DNA from: Symsagittifera roscoffensis
Taxonomy: Eukaryota > Xenacoelomorpha > Acoela > Convolutidae
Direction: 5' to 3'
NCBI RefSeq assembly: GCF_963678635.1
Contig: NC_087067.1
Location: forward strand, 43,625,829 to 43,685,828
Length of the DNA stretch: 60,000 nt
Shown: piece by piece, positions 12,400 to 25,693 of the stretch
How the letters are laid out: each line of letters begins with the position of its first letter
How positions within the stretch are numbered: the first letter of the stretch is position 1
Program-made: the position numbers and the translations under genes
Notes under the pieces: model-generated
The model's input: only the letters and a program-made list of their open reading frames with translations
Told to the model about the DNA's origin: nothing
Databases searched by the model: none

Positions 12400-13075
12400 T
12401 GGATCATCAGTTTCGTTATAGTTAAGTTTCATTTTTCGCCATTCGGATTAAAGATTTTCAAAGAAGCAGAGGCCTGAAATTTACCAAGCTGATTTTCAGA
12501 TGTATACTTAGTGGCGAGCTAATGGCAGGCTTCTGTATAATAAGATCAACACGTCACGTTTTAGAAAAATTTCGACAGAACTCATTAAAAAATAGTCAAG
12601 ACAATAATCTGACTTGCGGGAACTCAAAGAGATCTAGTTTTAAAATTTTCTACAGAATTTGTTTTTGACCAGCCTCGGGTAACCGCCGAAGAAGAAAAAA
12701 AAACAATCAGATTTCCAGATATCTTAAATTGTAACTCGTTTAATTTCAACTGCTAAAAAGAAACGAAAACAAAAAAGGTAAAAACTCAACCAAAAAAAAT
12801 TCGAAGTTTATTTGACTTTTTTATTGTTCCGATTGCTAGATACTTGCCGTAAAAAGAAATATAACGATTTTCTACAAAAAAAGTCTCAAATTTTTTTTCT
12901 ATCCTCTTGAACTGGTCTGAACTTTAACAAATGGCTTAATTTTGATAGCATTTTTTACCGTTAATTTTTCCTAGGATTCTTTGGGTTAAAAAAGACCAGT
13001 CAACTTTATTTTCGCGCCACCCAATCGAAACTGCTATTAGCTTCAAACTTTTTCCGGACAAATACAAAGCTTTAA

Positions 13076-13148
13076 CTCCCGCGGCGAGATTCGAACGCGC
13101 AATCTTCTGGTTAGGAGCCAGACGCCTTATCCATTAGGCCACGCTGGC
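13076..13148 (-). pseudogene. tRNA-Arg(CCT) pseudogene
   Basis: The 3' end is altered (nt 72-73 become AG), the acceptor is GCCAGCG and A52 is C. It sits in the short 749-bp unit. Confidence 0.75.
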
Positions 13149-14195
13149 TGGATCATCAGTTTCATTATAGTTAAGTTTCATTTTTCGCCATTCGGATTAA
13201 AGATTTTCAAAGAAGCAGAGGCCTGAATTTAACAAGCTGATTTTCAGATGTATACTTAGTGGCGAGCTAATAGCAGGCCTCTGTATAATAAGATCAACAC
13301 GTCACATTTTAAAAAGTTTCGAAAAAACTGATTAAAAAATAATCAAGACAATAATCTGACTTGGGGAAACTCAAAGAGATCTAGTTTTAAAATATTTTGA
13401 AGAATAATTTTTTGACCAGCCTCGGGTAACCGCCGAAGAAGAACAAATAACAATGAGATATCCAGATATCTTAATTTGTAACTCGTTTAATTTCAAATGC
13501 TAAAAAGATACTAAAACAAAAAAGGTAATACTCAACAACAAAAATTCAAAGTTTATTTGACTGTTTTTGTTGCGGTTGCTAGATACTTGCCGTAAAAAGA
13601 AAAACAATGATTTTCTACAAAAATGCCTCAAATTGTTTTTCTAACCTCTTGAACTGGTCTGAACTTTAACAAATGGCCTAATTTTGATAGCATTTTTTAC
13701 CGTTAATTTTTACTAGGATTCTTTGGGTTAAAAAAGACCAATCAACTTTATTTTCGCGAGGTGGCGAGACTTAGGCTCGCAATTTTCTGGCTAGAAATGT
13801 GAAGAGTTAACCCAAAGCCACGTCGAATATATTGTGTATTCTTTTACACATTTTGAAATAAAGGAAAAATATTCAAACTTTCAGTAAAACAGCAATCTGA
13901 ATTTACGCAAAAACTGATGAGACATTCGTTGAACCCCAAAAAAGAATGAACAGCCTTCAGATTGCTAGATATCTCATTTTGAAAACCGATTGATTAATTT
14001 CAACTGAAAACAGCTACGGAAATTTTAAAAAAAATTGGACTAAAACAAAGTCAAAAACTCAAAGTTTAAGTATCTGTTTTACTGATGTAATTGCTGGAGA
14101 TTTTGCGGAAACTTGAAGTACAATGATTTAATAGAGCCACCCAAACGAAACTGCTATTAGCTTCAAACTTTTTACGGACAGATACAGAACTTCAC

Positions 14196-14268
14196 TACCC
14201 GCGGCGAGATTCCAACTAGCAATCTTCTGGTTAGGAGCCAGACGCCTTATCCCTTAGGCCACGCGGGC
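14196..14268 (-). pseudogene. tRNA-Arg(CCT) pseudogene
   Basis: C56 to G in the T loop and G51 to U in the T stem damage the B box. The acceptor and anticodon arm are sound. Confidence 0.75.
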
Positions 14269-15260
14269 TGGATTCGACACTTTCATCGCGGGCCACGCGG
14301 GCTGATTTCCAGTTGTACACTTAGTAGCGAGCTAATGGCAGGCCTCTGTATAATAAGTTCAACACGTCACGGTTTAGAAAAATTTCGACAGAACTGATTA
14401 AGAAATAGTCAAGACAATAATCTGACTTGCGGGAACTCAAAGAGATCTAGTTTTAAAGTTTTCTGCAGAATTTGTTTTTGACCAGCTTCGGGTAACCGCC
14501 GATGAAGAAAAAAAACAATCAGATTTCCAGATATCCTAATTTGTAACTCGTTTAATTTCAACTGCTAAAAAGAAACGAAAACAAAAAAGGTAATACTCAA
14601 CAACAAAAATTCAAAGTTTATTTGACTTTTTTTTGTTGCGGTTGCTGGATACTTGCCGTAAAAAGAAATACAATGATTTTCTAAAAAATGCCTCAAATTT
14701 TTTTTCTAACCTCTTGAACTGGTCTGAACTTTAACAAATGGCTTAATTTTGATAGCATTTTTACCGTTTATTTTTCCTAGGATTCTTTGGGTTAAAAAAG
14801 ACCAGTCAACTTTATTTTCGCGCCGTGGTGAGACTTAGGCTCGCAATTTTCTGGCTAGAAATGTGAAGAGTTAACCCAAAGCCACGTCGAATATACTGTG
14901 TATTCTATTTTACATTTTGAAATAAAGGAAAAACATTCAAACTTTCAGTAAAACAGCAATCTGAACTTACGCAAAAACTGATGAGACATTCGTTGATCCC
15001 CCAAAAAAGAATGAACAGCCATCAGATTGCTAGATGACTCATTTTGAAAAACGATTGATGAATTTCAACTAAAAATATCTGCGGAAATTTTAAAAACAAT
15101 TGGACTAAAACAAAGTCAAAAACTCAAAATTTAGGTATCTGTTTTACTGCTGTAATTGCTGGAGATTTTGCGAAAACTTGAAGTAAATTGATTTAAAAAA
15201 GCCACCCAATCGAAACTGCTATTAGCTTCAAACTTTTTCCGGAAAAATACAGAGCTTTAC

Positions 15261-15333
15261 TACCCTCGGCGAGATTCGAACGCGCAATCTTCTGGTTAGG
15301 AGCCAGACGCCTTATCCATTAGGTCACGCTGGC
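15261..15333 (-). pseudogene. tRNA-Arg(CCT) pseudogene
   Basis: Both acceptor strands are altered (GCCAGCG against CGAGGGT) and A52 is C. A further change sits next to the D stem. Confidence 0.75.
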
Positions 15334-16382
15334 TGGATCATCAATTTCATTATAGTTAAGTTTCAGTTTTCGCCATTCGGATTAAAGATTTTCAAAGAAG
15401 CAGAGGCCTGAAATTTAATAAGCTGATTTCCAGATGTATACTTAGTAGCGAGCTACTGGCAGGCCTCTGTATAATAAGATCAACATGTCACATTTTAAAA
15501 AGTTTAGAAAGAACTGATAAAAAAATAATCAAGACAATAATCTGGCTTGCGGGAACTCAAAGAGATCTAGTTTTAAAATTTTCTGCAGAATTTGTTTTTG
15601 ACCAGCCTCGGGTAACCACCGAAGAAGAAAAAAAACAATCAGATTTCCAGATATCTTAATTTGTAACTCGTTCAATTTCAACTGCTAAAAAGAAACGAAA
15701 AAAAAAGGTAATAACTCAACCAAAAAAAAATTCAAAGTTTATTTGACTTCTTTATTGTTGCGATTGCTAGATACTTGCCGTAAAAAGAAATACAAGGATT
15801 TTCTACAAAAAACGTCTCAAATTTTTTTCTATCCTCTTGAACTGGTCTGAACTTTAACAAATGGCTTAATTTTGATAGCATTTTTTACCGTTAATTTTTC
15901 CTAGGATTCTTTGGGTTAAAAAAGACCAGTCAATTTTATTTTCGCGCCGTGGTGAGACTTAGGCTCGCAATTTTCTCGCTAGAAATGGGAAGAGTTAACC
16001 CAAAGCCACGTCGAAAATACTGTGTATTCTATTTTACATTTTGAAATAAAGGTAAAACATTCAAACTTTCAGTAAAACAGCAATCTGAACTTACGCAAAA
16101 ACTGATGAGACATCCGTTGATCCGCCAAAAAAGAATGAACAGCCCCTTCAGATTGCTAGATATATCATTTTTAAAACAGAATAATTAATTTCAACTGAAA
16201 ATAGCTACGGAAAATTTAAAAAATGGACTAAAACAAAGTCTAAAACTCAAAATTTAAGTATCTGTTTTACTGCTGTAATTGCCGGAGATTTTGCGAAAAC
16301 TTGAAGTACATTGATTTAAAACAGCCACCCAATCGAAACTGCTATTAGCTTCAAACTTTTTCGGACAAAAACAGAGCTCTAC

Positions 16383-16413
16383 TACCCGCTGCGAGATTCG
16401 AACGCGCAATCTT
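16383..16413 (-). pseudogene. Truncated tRNA: T arm and 3' acceptor strand only
   Basis: About 31 nt of the 3' end remain. The anticodon arm, D arm and 5' acceptor are replaced by a short unrelated stretch that rejoins the normal 5' flank near 16434. The equivalent units at 21332 and 23452 are full length. Confidence 0.8.
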
Positions 16414-17459
16414 TGTTACTTAACTAAAACGTCTCATTATAGTTAAGTTTCATTTTTGGCCATTCGGATTAAAAATTTTCAAAGAAGCAGAGGCCTGAAA
16501 TTTAACAAGCTGATTTCCAGATGTATACTTAGTAGCGAGCTAATGGCAGGCCTCTGTATAATAAGATCAACACGTCACATTTTAAAAAGTTTCGAAAGAA
16601 CTGATTAAAAAATAATCAAGACAATAATCTGACTTGGGGGAACTCAAAGAGATCTAGTTTTAAAATTTTTTGAAGAATATTTTTTGAACAGCCTCGGGTA
16701 ACCGCCGAAGAAGAAGAAATAACAATCAGATTTCCAGATATCTTAATTTGTAACTCGTTTAAATTCAACTGCTAAAAAGAAACGAAAACAAAAAAGGTAA
16801 TAACTCAACCAAAAAAAATTTAAAGTTTATTTGACTTTTTTTGTTGCGGTTGCTAGATACTTGCCGTAAAAAGAAATACAAGGAATGCCTGAAAAATTTT
16901 TTTCTAACCTCTTGAACTGGTCTGAACTTTAACAAATGGCTTAATTTTGATAGCATTTTTTACCGTTAATTTTTACTAGGATTCTTTGGGTTAAAAAAGA
17001 CTAGTCAACTTTATTTTTGCGCCGTGGCGAGAATTAGGCTCGCAATTTTCTGGCTAGAAATGTGAAGAGTTAACCCAAAGCCACGTCAAATATATTGTGT
17101 ATTCTTTTACACATTTTTGAAATAAAGGAAAAATATTCAAACTTTCAGTAAAACAGCAATCTGAATTTACGCAAAAACTGATGAGACATTCGTTGAACCC
17201 CAAAAAAGAATGAACAGCCTTCAGATTGCTAGATATCTCATTTTGAAAACCGATTGATTAATTTCAACTGAAAACAGCAACGGAAATTTTAAAAAAAATT
17301 GGACTAAAACAAAGTCAAAAACTCAAAGTTTAAGTATCTGTTTTACTGATGTAATTGCTGGAGATTTTGCGGAAACTTGAAGTACAATGATTTAAGAGAG
17401 CCAACCATACGAAACTGCTATTAGCTTCAAACTTTCTACGGACATATACAGTACTTTAC

Positions 17460-17532
17460 TACCCGCGGCGAGATTCGAACTCGCAATCTTCTGGTTAGGA
17501 GCCAGACGCCTTATCCATTAGGCCCCGCGGGC
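17460..17532 (-). tRNA. tRNA-Arg(CCT) with G8
   Basis: The only difference from consensus is U8 to G. U8 is nearly invariant because it forms the reverse-Hoogsteen pair with A14, so folding may suffer. Confidence 0.5.
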
Positions 17533-18516
17533 TGGACTCCGACACTTTCATCGCGGGCCACGCGGGCTGATTTCCAGATGTACACTTAGTATCGAGCTAA
17601 TGGCAGGCCTCTGTATAATAAGATCAACACGTCACATTTTAAAAAGTTTCGAAAGAACTGATTAAAAAATAATCAAGACAATAATCTGACTTGGGGGAAC
17701 TCAAAGAGATCTAGTTTTAAAATTTTTTGAAGAATATTTTTTGAACAGCCTCGGGTAACCGCCGAAGAAGAAGAAATAACAATCAGATTTCCAGATATCT
17801 TAATTTGTAACTCGTTTAAATTCAACTGCTAAAAAGAAACGAAAACAAAAAAGGTAATAACTCAACCAAAAAAAATTCAAAGTTTATTTGACTTTTTTTG
17901 TTGCGGTTGCTAGATACTTGCCGTAAAAAGAAATACAAGGAATGCCTGAAATTTTTTTTTCTAACCTCTTGAACTGGTCTGAACTTTAACAAATGGCTTA
18001 ATTTTGATAGCATTTTTTACCGTTAATTTTTACTAGGATTCTTTGGGTTAAAAAAGACCAGTCAACTTTATTTTTGCGCCGTGGCGAGAATTAGGCTCGA
18101 AATTTTCTGGCTAGAAATGTGAAGAGTTAACCCAAAGCCACGTCAAATATATTGTGTATTCTTTTACACATTTTTGAAATAAAGGAAAAATATTCAAACT
18201 TTCAGTAAAACAGCAATCTGAATTTACGCAAAAACTGATGAGACATTCGTTGAACCCCAAAAAAGAATGAACAGCCTTCAGATTGCTAGATATCTCATTT
18301 TGAAAACCGATTGATTAATTTCAACTGAAAACAGTTACGGAAATTTTAAAAAAAATTGGACTAAAACAAAGTCAAAAACTCAAAGTTTAAGTATCTGTTT
18401 TACTGATGTAATTGCTAGAGATTTTGCGGAAACTTGAAGTACAAAGATTTAAGAGAGCCACCCATACGAAACTGCTATTAGCTTCAAACTTTTTACGGAC
18501 ATATACAGTACTTTAC

Positions 18517-18589
18517 TAACCGCGGCGAGCTTCGAACTCGCTATCTTCTGGTTAGGAGCCAGACGCCTTATCCATTAGGCCCCGCGGGC
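18517..18589 (-). pseudogene. tRNA-Arg(CCT) pseudogene
   Basis: U8 to G, G71 to U in the acceptor, and changes at the T-loop edge and after the T stem. Anticodon CCT is intact. Confidence 0.7.
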
Positions 18590-21331
18590 TGGACTCCGAC
18601 ACTTTCATCGCGGGCCACGCGGGCTGATTTCCAGATGTACACTTAGTATCGAGCTAATGGCAGGCCTCTGTATAATAAGTTACACACGTCACGTTTTAGA
18701 AAAATTTCGACAGAACTAATTAAAAAATAGTCAAGACAATAATCTGACTTGCGGGAACTCAAAGAGATCTAGTTTTGAAATTTTCTGCAGAATTTGTTTT
18801 TGACCAGCCTCGGGTAACCACCGAAGAAGAAAAAAAACAATCAGATTTCCAGATATCTTAAATTGTAACTCGTTTAAATTCAACTGATAAAAAGAAACGA
18901 AAACAAAAAAAGGTAAAAACTCAACCAAAAAAAATTCGAAGTTTATTTGACTTCTTTATTGTTGCGATTGCTAGATACTTGCCGTAAAAAGAAATATAAC
19001 GATTTTCTACAAAAACGTCTCAAATTTTTTTTCTATCCTTTTGAACTGGTCTGAACTTTAACAAATGGCTTAATTTTGATAGCATTTTTTACCGTTAATT
19101 TTTCCTAGGATTCTTTGGGTTAAAAAAGACCAGTCAACTTAATTTTCGCGTCGTGGTGAGACTTAGGCTCGCAATTTTCTGGCTAGAAATGTGAAGAGTT
19201 AACCCAAAGCCACGTCGAATATACTGTGTATTCTATTTTACATTTTCAAAAAAAAAGGAAAAACATTCAAACTTTCAGTAAAACAGCAATCTGAACTTAC
19301 GCAAAAACTGATGAGACATTCGTTGATCCGATTTTAATGATTTTCAAAAAAGCAGAGGCCTGAAATTTAACAAGCTGATTTTCAGATGTATACTTAGTGG
19401 CGAGCTAATGGCAGGCTTCTGTATAATAAGATCAACACGTCACATTTTAAAAAGTTTCGAAAGAACTGATTAAAAAGTAATCAAGACAATAATCTGACTT
19501 GGGTGAACTCAAAGAGATCTAGTTTTAAAAATTTTTGAAGAATTTTTTTTGACCAGCCTCGGGTAACCGCCGAAGAAGAATAAATAACAATGAGATTTCC
19601 AGATATCTTAATTTGTAACTCGTTTAATTTCAACTGCTAAAAAGATACTAAAACAAATAAGGTAATACTCAACAACAAAAATTCAAAGTTTATTTGACTT
19701 TTTTTGGTTGCGGTTGCTAGATACTTGCCGTAAAAAGAAATACAATGATTTTCTACAAGAATGCCTCAAATTTTTTTTCTAACCTCTTGAACTGGTCTGA
19801 AATTTAACAAATGGCTTAATTTTGATAGCATTTTTTACCGTTAATTTTTACTAGGATTCTTTGGGTTAAAAAAGACCAGTCAACTTTATTTTCGCGCCGT
19901 GGCGAGACTTAGGCTCGCAATTTTCTGGCTAGAATTGTGAAGAGTTAACCCAAAGCCACGTCGAATATATTGTGTATTCTTTTACACATTTTGAAATAAA
20001 GGAAAAATATTCAAAATTTCAGTAAAACAGCAATCTGAATTTACGCAAAAAGTGATGAGACATTCGTTGAACCCCAAAAAAGAATGAACAGCCTTCAGAT
20101 TGCTAGATATCTCATTTAGAAAACTGATTGATTAATTTCAACTGAAAATAGCTACGGAAATTTTAAAAAAATTGGACTAAAACAAAGTCAAAAGCTCAAA
20201 ATGTAAGTATCTGTTTAACTGCTGGTATTGCTGGAGACTTTGCGGAAACTTGAGGTACAATGATTTAATACAGCCACCCAATCGAAACATTATATCATTT
20301 TCATTATAGGTAAGTTTCATTTTTCGCCGTTCGGATTAAAGATTTTCAAAGAAGCAGAGGCCTGAAAATTAATAAGCTCATTTCCAGATGTATACTTAGT
20401 AGCGAGCTACTGGCAGGCCTCTGTATAATAAGATCAACACGTCACATTTTAAAAAGTTTAGAAAGAACTGATAAAAAAATAATCAAGACAATAATCTGGC
20501 TTGCGGGAACTCAAAGAGATCTAGTTTTAAAATTTTCTGCAGAATTTGTTTTTGACCAGCCTCGGGTAACCACCGAAGAAGAAAAAAAACAATCAGATTT
20601 CCAGATATTTTAATTTGTAACTCGTTCAATTTCAACTGCTAAAAAGAAACGAAAAAAAAGGTAATAACTCAACCAAAAAAAATTCAAAGTTTATTTGACT
20701 TCTTTATTGTTGCGATTGCTAGATACTTGCCGTAAAAAAAAATACAAGGATTTTCTACAAAAACGTCTCAAATTTTTTTCTATCCTCTTGAACTGGTCTG
20801 AACTTTAACAAATGGCTTAATTTTGATAGCATTTTTTACCGTTAATTTTTCCTAGGATTCTTTGGGTTAAAAAAGACCAGTCAACTTTATTTTCGCGCCG
20901 TGGTGAGACTTAGGCTCGCAATTTTCTCGCTAGAAATGGGAAGAGTTAACCCAAAGCCACGTCGAAAATACTGTGTATTCTATTTTACATTTTGAAATAA
21001 AGGTAAAACATTCAAACTTTCAGTAAAACAGCAATCTGAACTTACGCAAAAACTGATGAGACATCCGTTGATCCGCCAAAAAAGAATGAACAGCCCCTTC
21101 AGATTGCTAGATATATTATTTTTAAAACAGAATAATTAATTTCAACTGAAAATAGCTACGAAAAATTTAAAAAATGGACTAAAACAGTCTAAAACTCAAA
21201 ATTTAAGTATCTGTTTTACTGCTGTAATTGCCGGAGATTTTGCGAAAACTTAAAGTACATTGATTTAAAACAGCCACCCAATCAAAACTGCTATTAGCTT
21301 CAAACTTTTTCGGACAAAAACAGAGCTCTAC

Positions 21332-21404
21332 TACCCGCTGCGAGATTCGAACGCGCAATCTTCTGGTTAACAGCCAGACGCCTTATCCATTAGGCCACGC
21401 TGGC
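21332..21404 (-). pseudogene. tRNA-like copy with anticodon GTT (Asn)
   Basis: The anticodon stem is perfect (TCTGG/CCAGA) and the loop reads CTGTTAA, so the anticodon is GTT (Asn). Position 33 is U and 37-38 are AA, so the loop itself is well formed. The acceptor (GCCAGCG, plus a 3'-strand change) and T stem (A52 to C) carry mismatches, so activity is doubtful. Confidence 0.75.
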
Positions 21405-23451
21405 TGGATCATCAGTTTCATTATAGTTAAGTTTCATTTTTGGCCATTCGGATTAAAAATTTTCAAAGAAGCAGAGGCCTGAAATTTAACAAGCTGATTT
21501 CCAGATGTATACTTAGTAGCGAGCTAATGGCAGGCCTCTGTATAATAAGATCAACACGTCACATTTTAAAAAGTTTCGAAAGAACTGATTAAAAAATAAT
21601 CAAGACAATAATCTGACTTGGGGGAACTCAAAGAGATCTAGTTTTAAAATTTTTTGAAGAATATTTTTTGAACAGCCTCGGGTAACCGCCGAAGAAGAAG
21701 AAATAACAATCAGATTTCCAGATATCTTAATTTGTAACTCGTTTAAATTCAACTGCTAAAAAGAAACGAAAACAAAAAAGGTAATAACTCAACCAAAAAA
21801 AATTTAAAGCTTATTTGACTGTTTTTGTTGCGGTTGCTAGATACTTGCCGTAAAAAGAAATACAATGATTTTCTACAAGAATGCCTCAAATTTTTTTTCT
21901 AACCTCTTGAACTGGTCTGAAATTTAACAAATGGCTTAATTTTGATAGCATTTTTTACCGTTAATTTTTACTAGGATTCTTTGGGTTAAAAAAGACCAGT
22001 CAACTTTATTTTCGCGCCGTGGCGAGACTTAGGCTCGCAATTTTCTGGCTAGAATTGTGAAGAGTTAACCCAAAGCCACGTCGAATATATTGTGTATTCT
22101 TTTACACATTTTGAAATAAAGGAAAAATATTCAAAATTTCAGTAAAACAGCAATCTGAATTTACGCAAAAAGTGATGAGACATTCGTTGAACCCCAAAAA
22201 AGAATGAACAGCCTTCAGATTGCTAGATATCTCATTTAGAAAACTGATTGATTAATTTCAACTGAAAATAGCTACGGAAATTTTAAAAAAATTGGACTAA
22301 AACAAAGTCAAAAGCTCAAAATGTAAGTATCTGTTTAACTGCTGGTATTGCTGGAGACTTTGCGGAAACTTGAGGTACAATGATTTAATACAGCCACCCA
22401 ATCGAAACATTATATCATTTTCATTATAGGTAAGTTTCATTTTTCGCCGTTCGGATTAAAGATTTTCAAAGAAGCAGAGGCCTGAAAATTAATAAGCTCA
22501 TTTCCAGATGTATACTTAGTAGCGAGCTACTGGCAGGCCTCTGTATAATAAGATCAACACGTCACATTTTAAAAAGTTTAGAAAGAACTGATAAAAAAAT
22601 AATCAAGACAATAATCTGGCTTGCGGGAACTCAAAGAGATCTAGTTTTAAAATTTTCTGCAGAATTTGTTTTTGACCAGCCTCGGGTAACCACCGAAGAA
22701 GAAAAAAAACAATCAGATTTCCAGATATTTTAATTTGTAACTCGTTCAATTTCAACTGCTAAAAAGAAACGAAAAAAAAGGTAATAACTCAACCAAAAAA
22801 AATTCAAAGTTTATTTGACTTCTTTATTGTTGCGATTGCTAGATACTTGCCGTAAAAAAAAATACAAGGATTTTCTACAAAAACGTCTCAAATTTTTTTC
22901 TATCCTCTTGAACTGGTCTGAACTTTAACAAATGGCTTAATTTTGATAGCATTTTTTACCGTTAATTTTTCCTAGGATTCTTTGGGTTAAAAAAGACCAG
23001 TCAACTTTATTTTCGCGCCGTGGTGAGACTTAGGCTCGCAATTTTCTCGCTAGAAATGGGAAGAGTTAACCCAAAGCCACGTCGAAAATACTGTGTATTC
23101 TATTTTACATTTTGAAATAAAGGTAAAACATTCAAACTTTCAGTAAAACAGCAATCTGAACTTACGCAAAAACTGATGAGACATCCGTTGATCCGCCAAA
23201 AAAGAATGAACAGCCCCTTCAGATTGCTAGATATATTATTTTTAAAACAGAATAATTAATTTCAACTGAAAATAGCTACGAAAAATTTAAAAAATGGACT
23301 AAAACAGTCTAAAACTCAAAATTTAAGTATCTGTTTTACTGCTGTAATTGCCGGAGATTTTGCGAAAACTTAAAGTACATTGATTTAAAACAGCCACCCA
23401 ATCAAAACTGCTATTAGCTTCAAACTTTTTCGGACAAAAACAGAGCTCTAC

Positions 23452-23524
23452 TACCCGCTGCGAGATTCGAACGCGCAATCTTCTGGTTAACAGCCAGACG
23501 CCTTATCCATTAGGCCACGCTGGC
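23452..23524 (-). pseudogene. tRNA-like copy with anticodon GTT (Asn)
   Basis: Duplicate of the GTT copy 2,120 bp to its left, with the same acceptor and T-stem lesions. Confidence 0.75.
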
Positions 23525-24563
23525 TGGATCATCAGTTTCATTATAGTTAAGTTTCATTTTTGGCCATTCGGATTAAAAATTTTCAAAGAAGCAGAGGCCT
23601 GAAATTTAACAAGCTGATTTCCAGATGTATACTTAGTAGCGAGCTAATGGCAGGCCTCTGTATAATAAGATCAACACGTCACATTTTAAAAAGTTTCGAA
23701 AGAACTGATTAAAAAATAATCAAGACAATAATCTGACTTGGGGGAACTCAAAGAGATCTAGTTTTAAAATTTTTTGAAGAATATTTTTTGAACAGCCTCG
23801 GGTAACCGCCGAAGAAGAAGAAATAACAATCAGATTTCCAGATATCTTAATTTGTAACTCGTTTAAATTCAACTGCTAAAAAGAAACGAAAACAAAAAAG
23901 GTAATAACTCAACCAAAAAAAATTTAAAGCTTATTTGACTTTTTTTGTTGCGGTTGCTAGATACTTGCCGTAAAAAGAAATACAAGGAATGCCTGAAAAA
24001 TTTTTTTCTAACCTCTTGAACTGGTCTGAACTTTAACAAATGGCTTAATTTTGATAGCATTTTTTACCGTTAATTTTTACTAGGATTCTTTGGGTTAAAA
24101 AAGACTAGTCAACTTTATTTTTGCGCCGTGGCGAGAATTAGGCTCGCAATTTTCTGGCTAGAAATGTGAAGAGTTAACCCAAAGCCACGTCAAATATATT
24201 GTGTATTCTTTTACACATTTTTGAAATAAAGGAAAAATATTCAAACTTTCAGTAAAACAGCAATCTGAATTTACGCAAAAACTGATGAGACATTCGTTGA
24301 ACCCCAAAAAAGAATGAACAGCCTTCAGATTGCTAGATATCTCATTTTGAAAACCGATTGATTAATTTCAACTGAAAACAGCAACGGAAATTTTTAAAAA
24401 AATTGGACTAAAACAAAGTCAAAAACTCAAAGTTTAAGTATCTGTTTTACTGATGTAATTGCTGGAGATTTTGCGGAAACTTGAAGTACAATGATTTAAG
24501 AGAGCCAACCATACGAAACTGCTATTAGCTTCAAACTTTCTACGGACATATACAGTACTTTAC

Positions 24564-24636
24564 TAACCGCGGCGAGATTCGAACTCGCAATCTTCTGGTT
24601 AGGAGCCAGACGCCTTATCCATTAGGCCCCGCGGGC
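24564..24636 (-). pseudogene. tRNA-Arg(CCT), G8 and acceptor mismatch
   Basis: U8 to G plus G71 to U. Otherwise consensus. It is the 7,104-bp partner of the copy at 17460, which lacks the G71 change. Confidence 0.6.
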
Positions 24637-25620
24637 TGGACTCCGACACTTTCATCGCGGGCCACGCGGGCTGATTTCCAGATGTACACTTAGTATCGAG
24701 CTAATGGCAGGCCTCTGTATAATAAGATCAACACGTCACATTTTAAAAAGTTTCGAAAGAACTGATTAAAAAATAATCAAGACAATAATCTGACTTGGGG
24801 GAACTCAAAGAGATCTAGTTTTAAAATTTTTTGAAGAATATTTTTTGAACAGCCTCGGGTAACCGCCGAAGAAGAAGAAATAACAATCAGATTTCCAGAT
24901 ATCTTAATTTGTAACTCGTTTAAATTCAACTGCTAAAAAGAAACGAAAACAAAAAAGGTAATAACTCAACCAAAAAAAATTCAAAGTTTATTTGACTTTT
25001 TTTGTTGCGGTTGCTAGATACTTGCCGTAAAAAGAAATACAAGGAATGCCTGAAATTTTTTTTTCTAACCTCTTGAACTGGTCTGAACTTTAACAAATGG
25101 CTTAATTTTGATAGCATTTTTTACCGTTAATTTTTACTAGGATTCTTTGGGTTAAAAAAGACCAGTCAACTTTATTTTTGCGCCGTGGCGAGAATTAGGC
25201 TCGAAATTTTCTGGCTAGAAATGTGAAGAGTTAACCCAAAGCCACGTCAAATATATTGTGTATTCTTTTACACATTTTTGAAATAAAGGAAAAATATTCA
25301 AACTTTCAGTAAAACAGCAATCTGAATTTACGCAAAAACTGATGAGACATTCGTTGAACCCCAAAAAAGAATGAACAGCCTTCAGATTGCTAGATATCTC
25401 ATTTTGAAAACCGATTGATTAATTTCAACTGAAAACAGCTACGGAAATTTTAAAAAAAATTGGACTAAAACAAAGTCAAAAACTCAAAGTTTAAGTATCT
25501 GTTTTACTGATGTAATTGCTGGAGATTTTGCGGAAACTTGAAGTACAAAGATTTAAGAGAGCCACCCATACGAAACTGCTATTAGCTTCAAACTTTTTAC
25601 GGACATATACAGTACTTTAC

Positions 25621-25693
25621 TAACCGCGGCGAGCTTCGAACTCGCTATCTTCTGGTTAGGAGCCAGACGCCTTATCCATTAGGCCCCGCGGGC
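25621..25693 (-). pseudogene. tRNA-Arg(CCT) pseudogene
   Basis: Same lesion set as its 7,104-bp partner at 18517. Confidence 0.7.

Larger units (their letters stand above)
6831..16440. repeat. Array block 3: mixed units with a 2.2-kb two-unit repeat
   Basis: tRNA positions 9024/10123 recur as 11240/12327 (offsets 2,216 and 2,204), so a two-unit segment was duplicated. The unit between 12327 and 13076 is only 749 bp. It jumps at about 13018 from the start of the half-B relic to the CCACCCAATCG stretch just before the next tRNA. Relics are at 7523-7595, 8591-8662, 10808-10879, 13756-13827, 14820-14891 and 15944-16015. Two truncated relics are listed separately. Confidence 0.85.
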
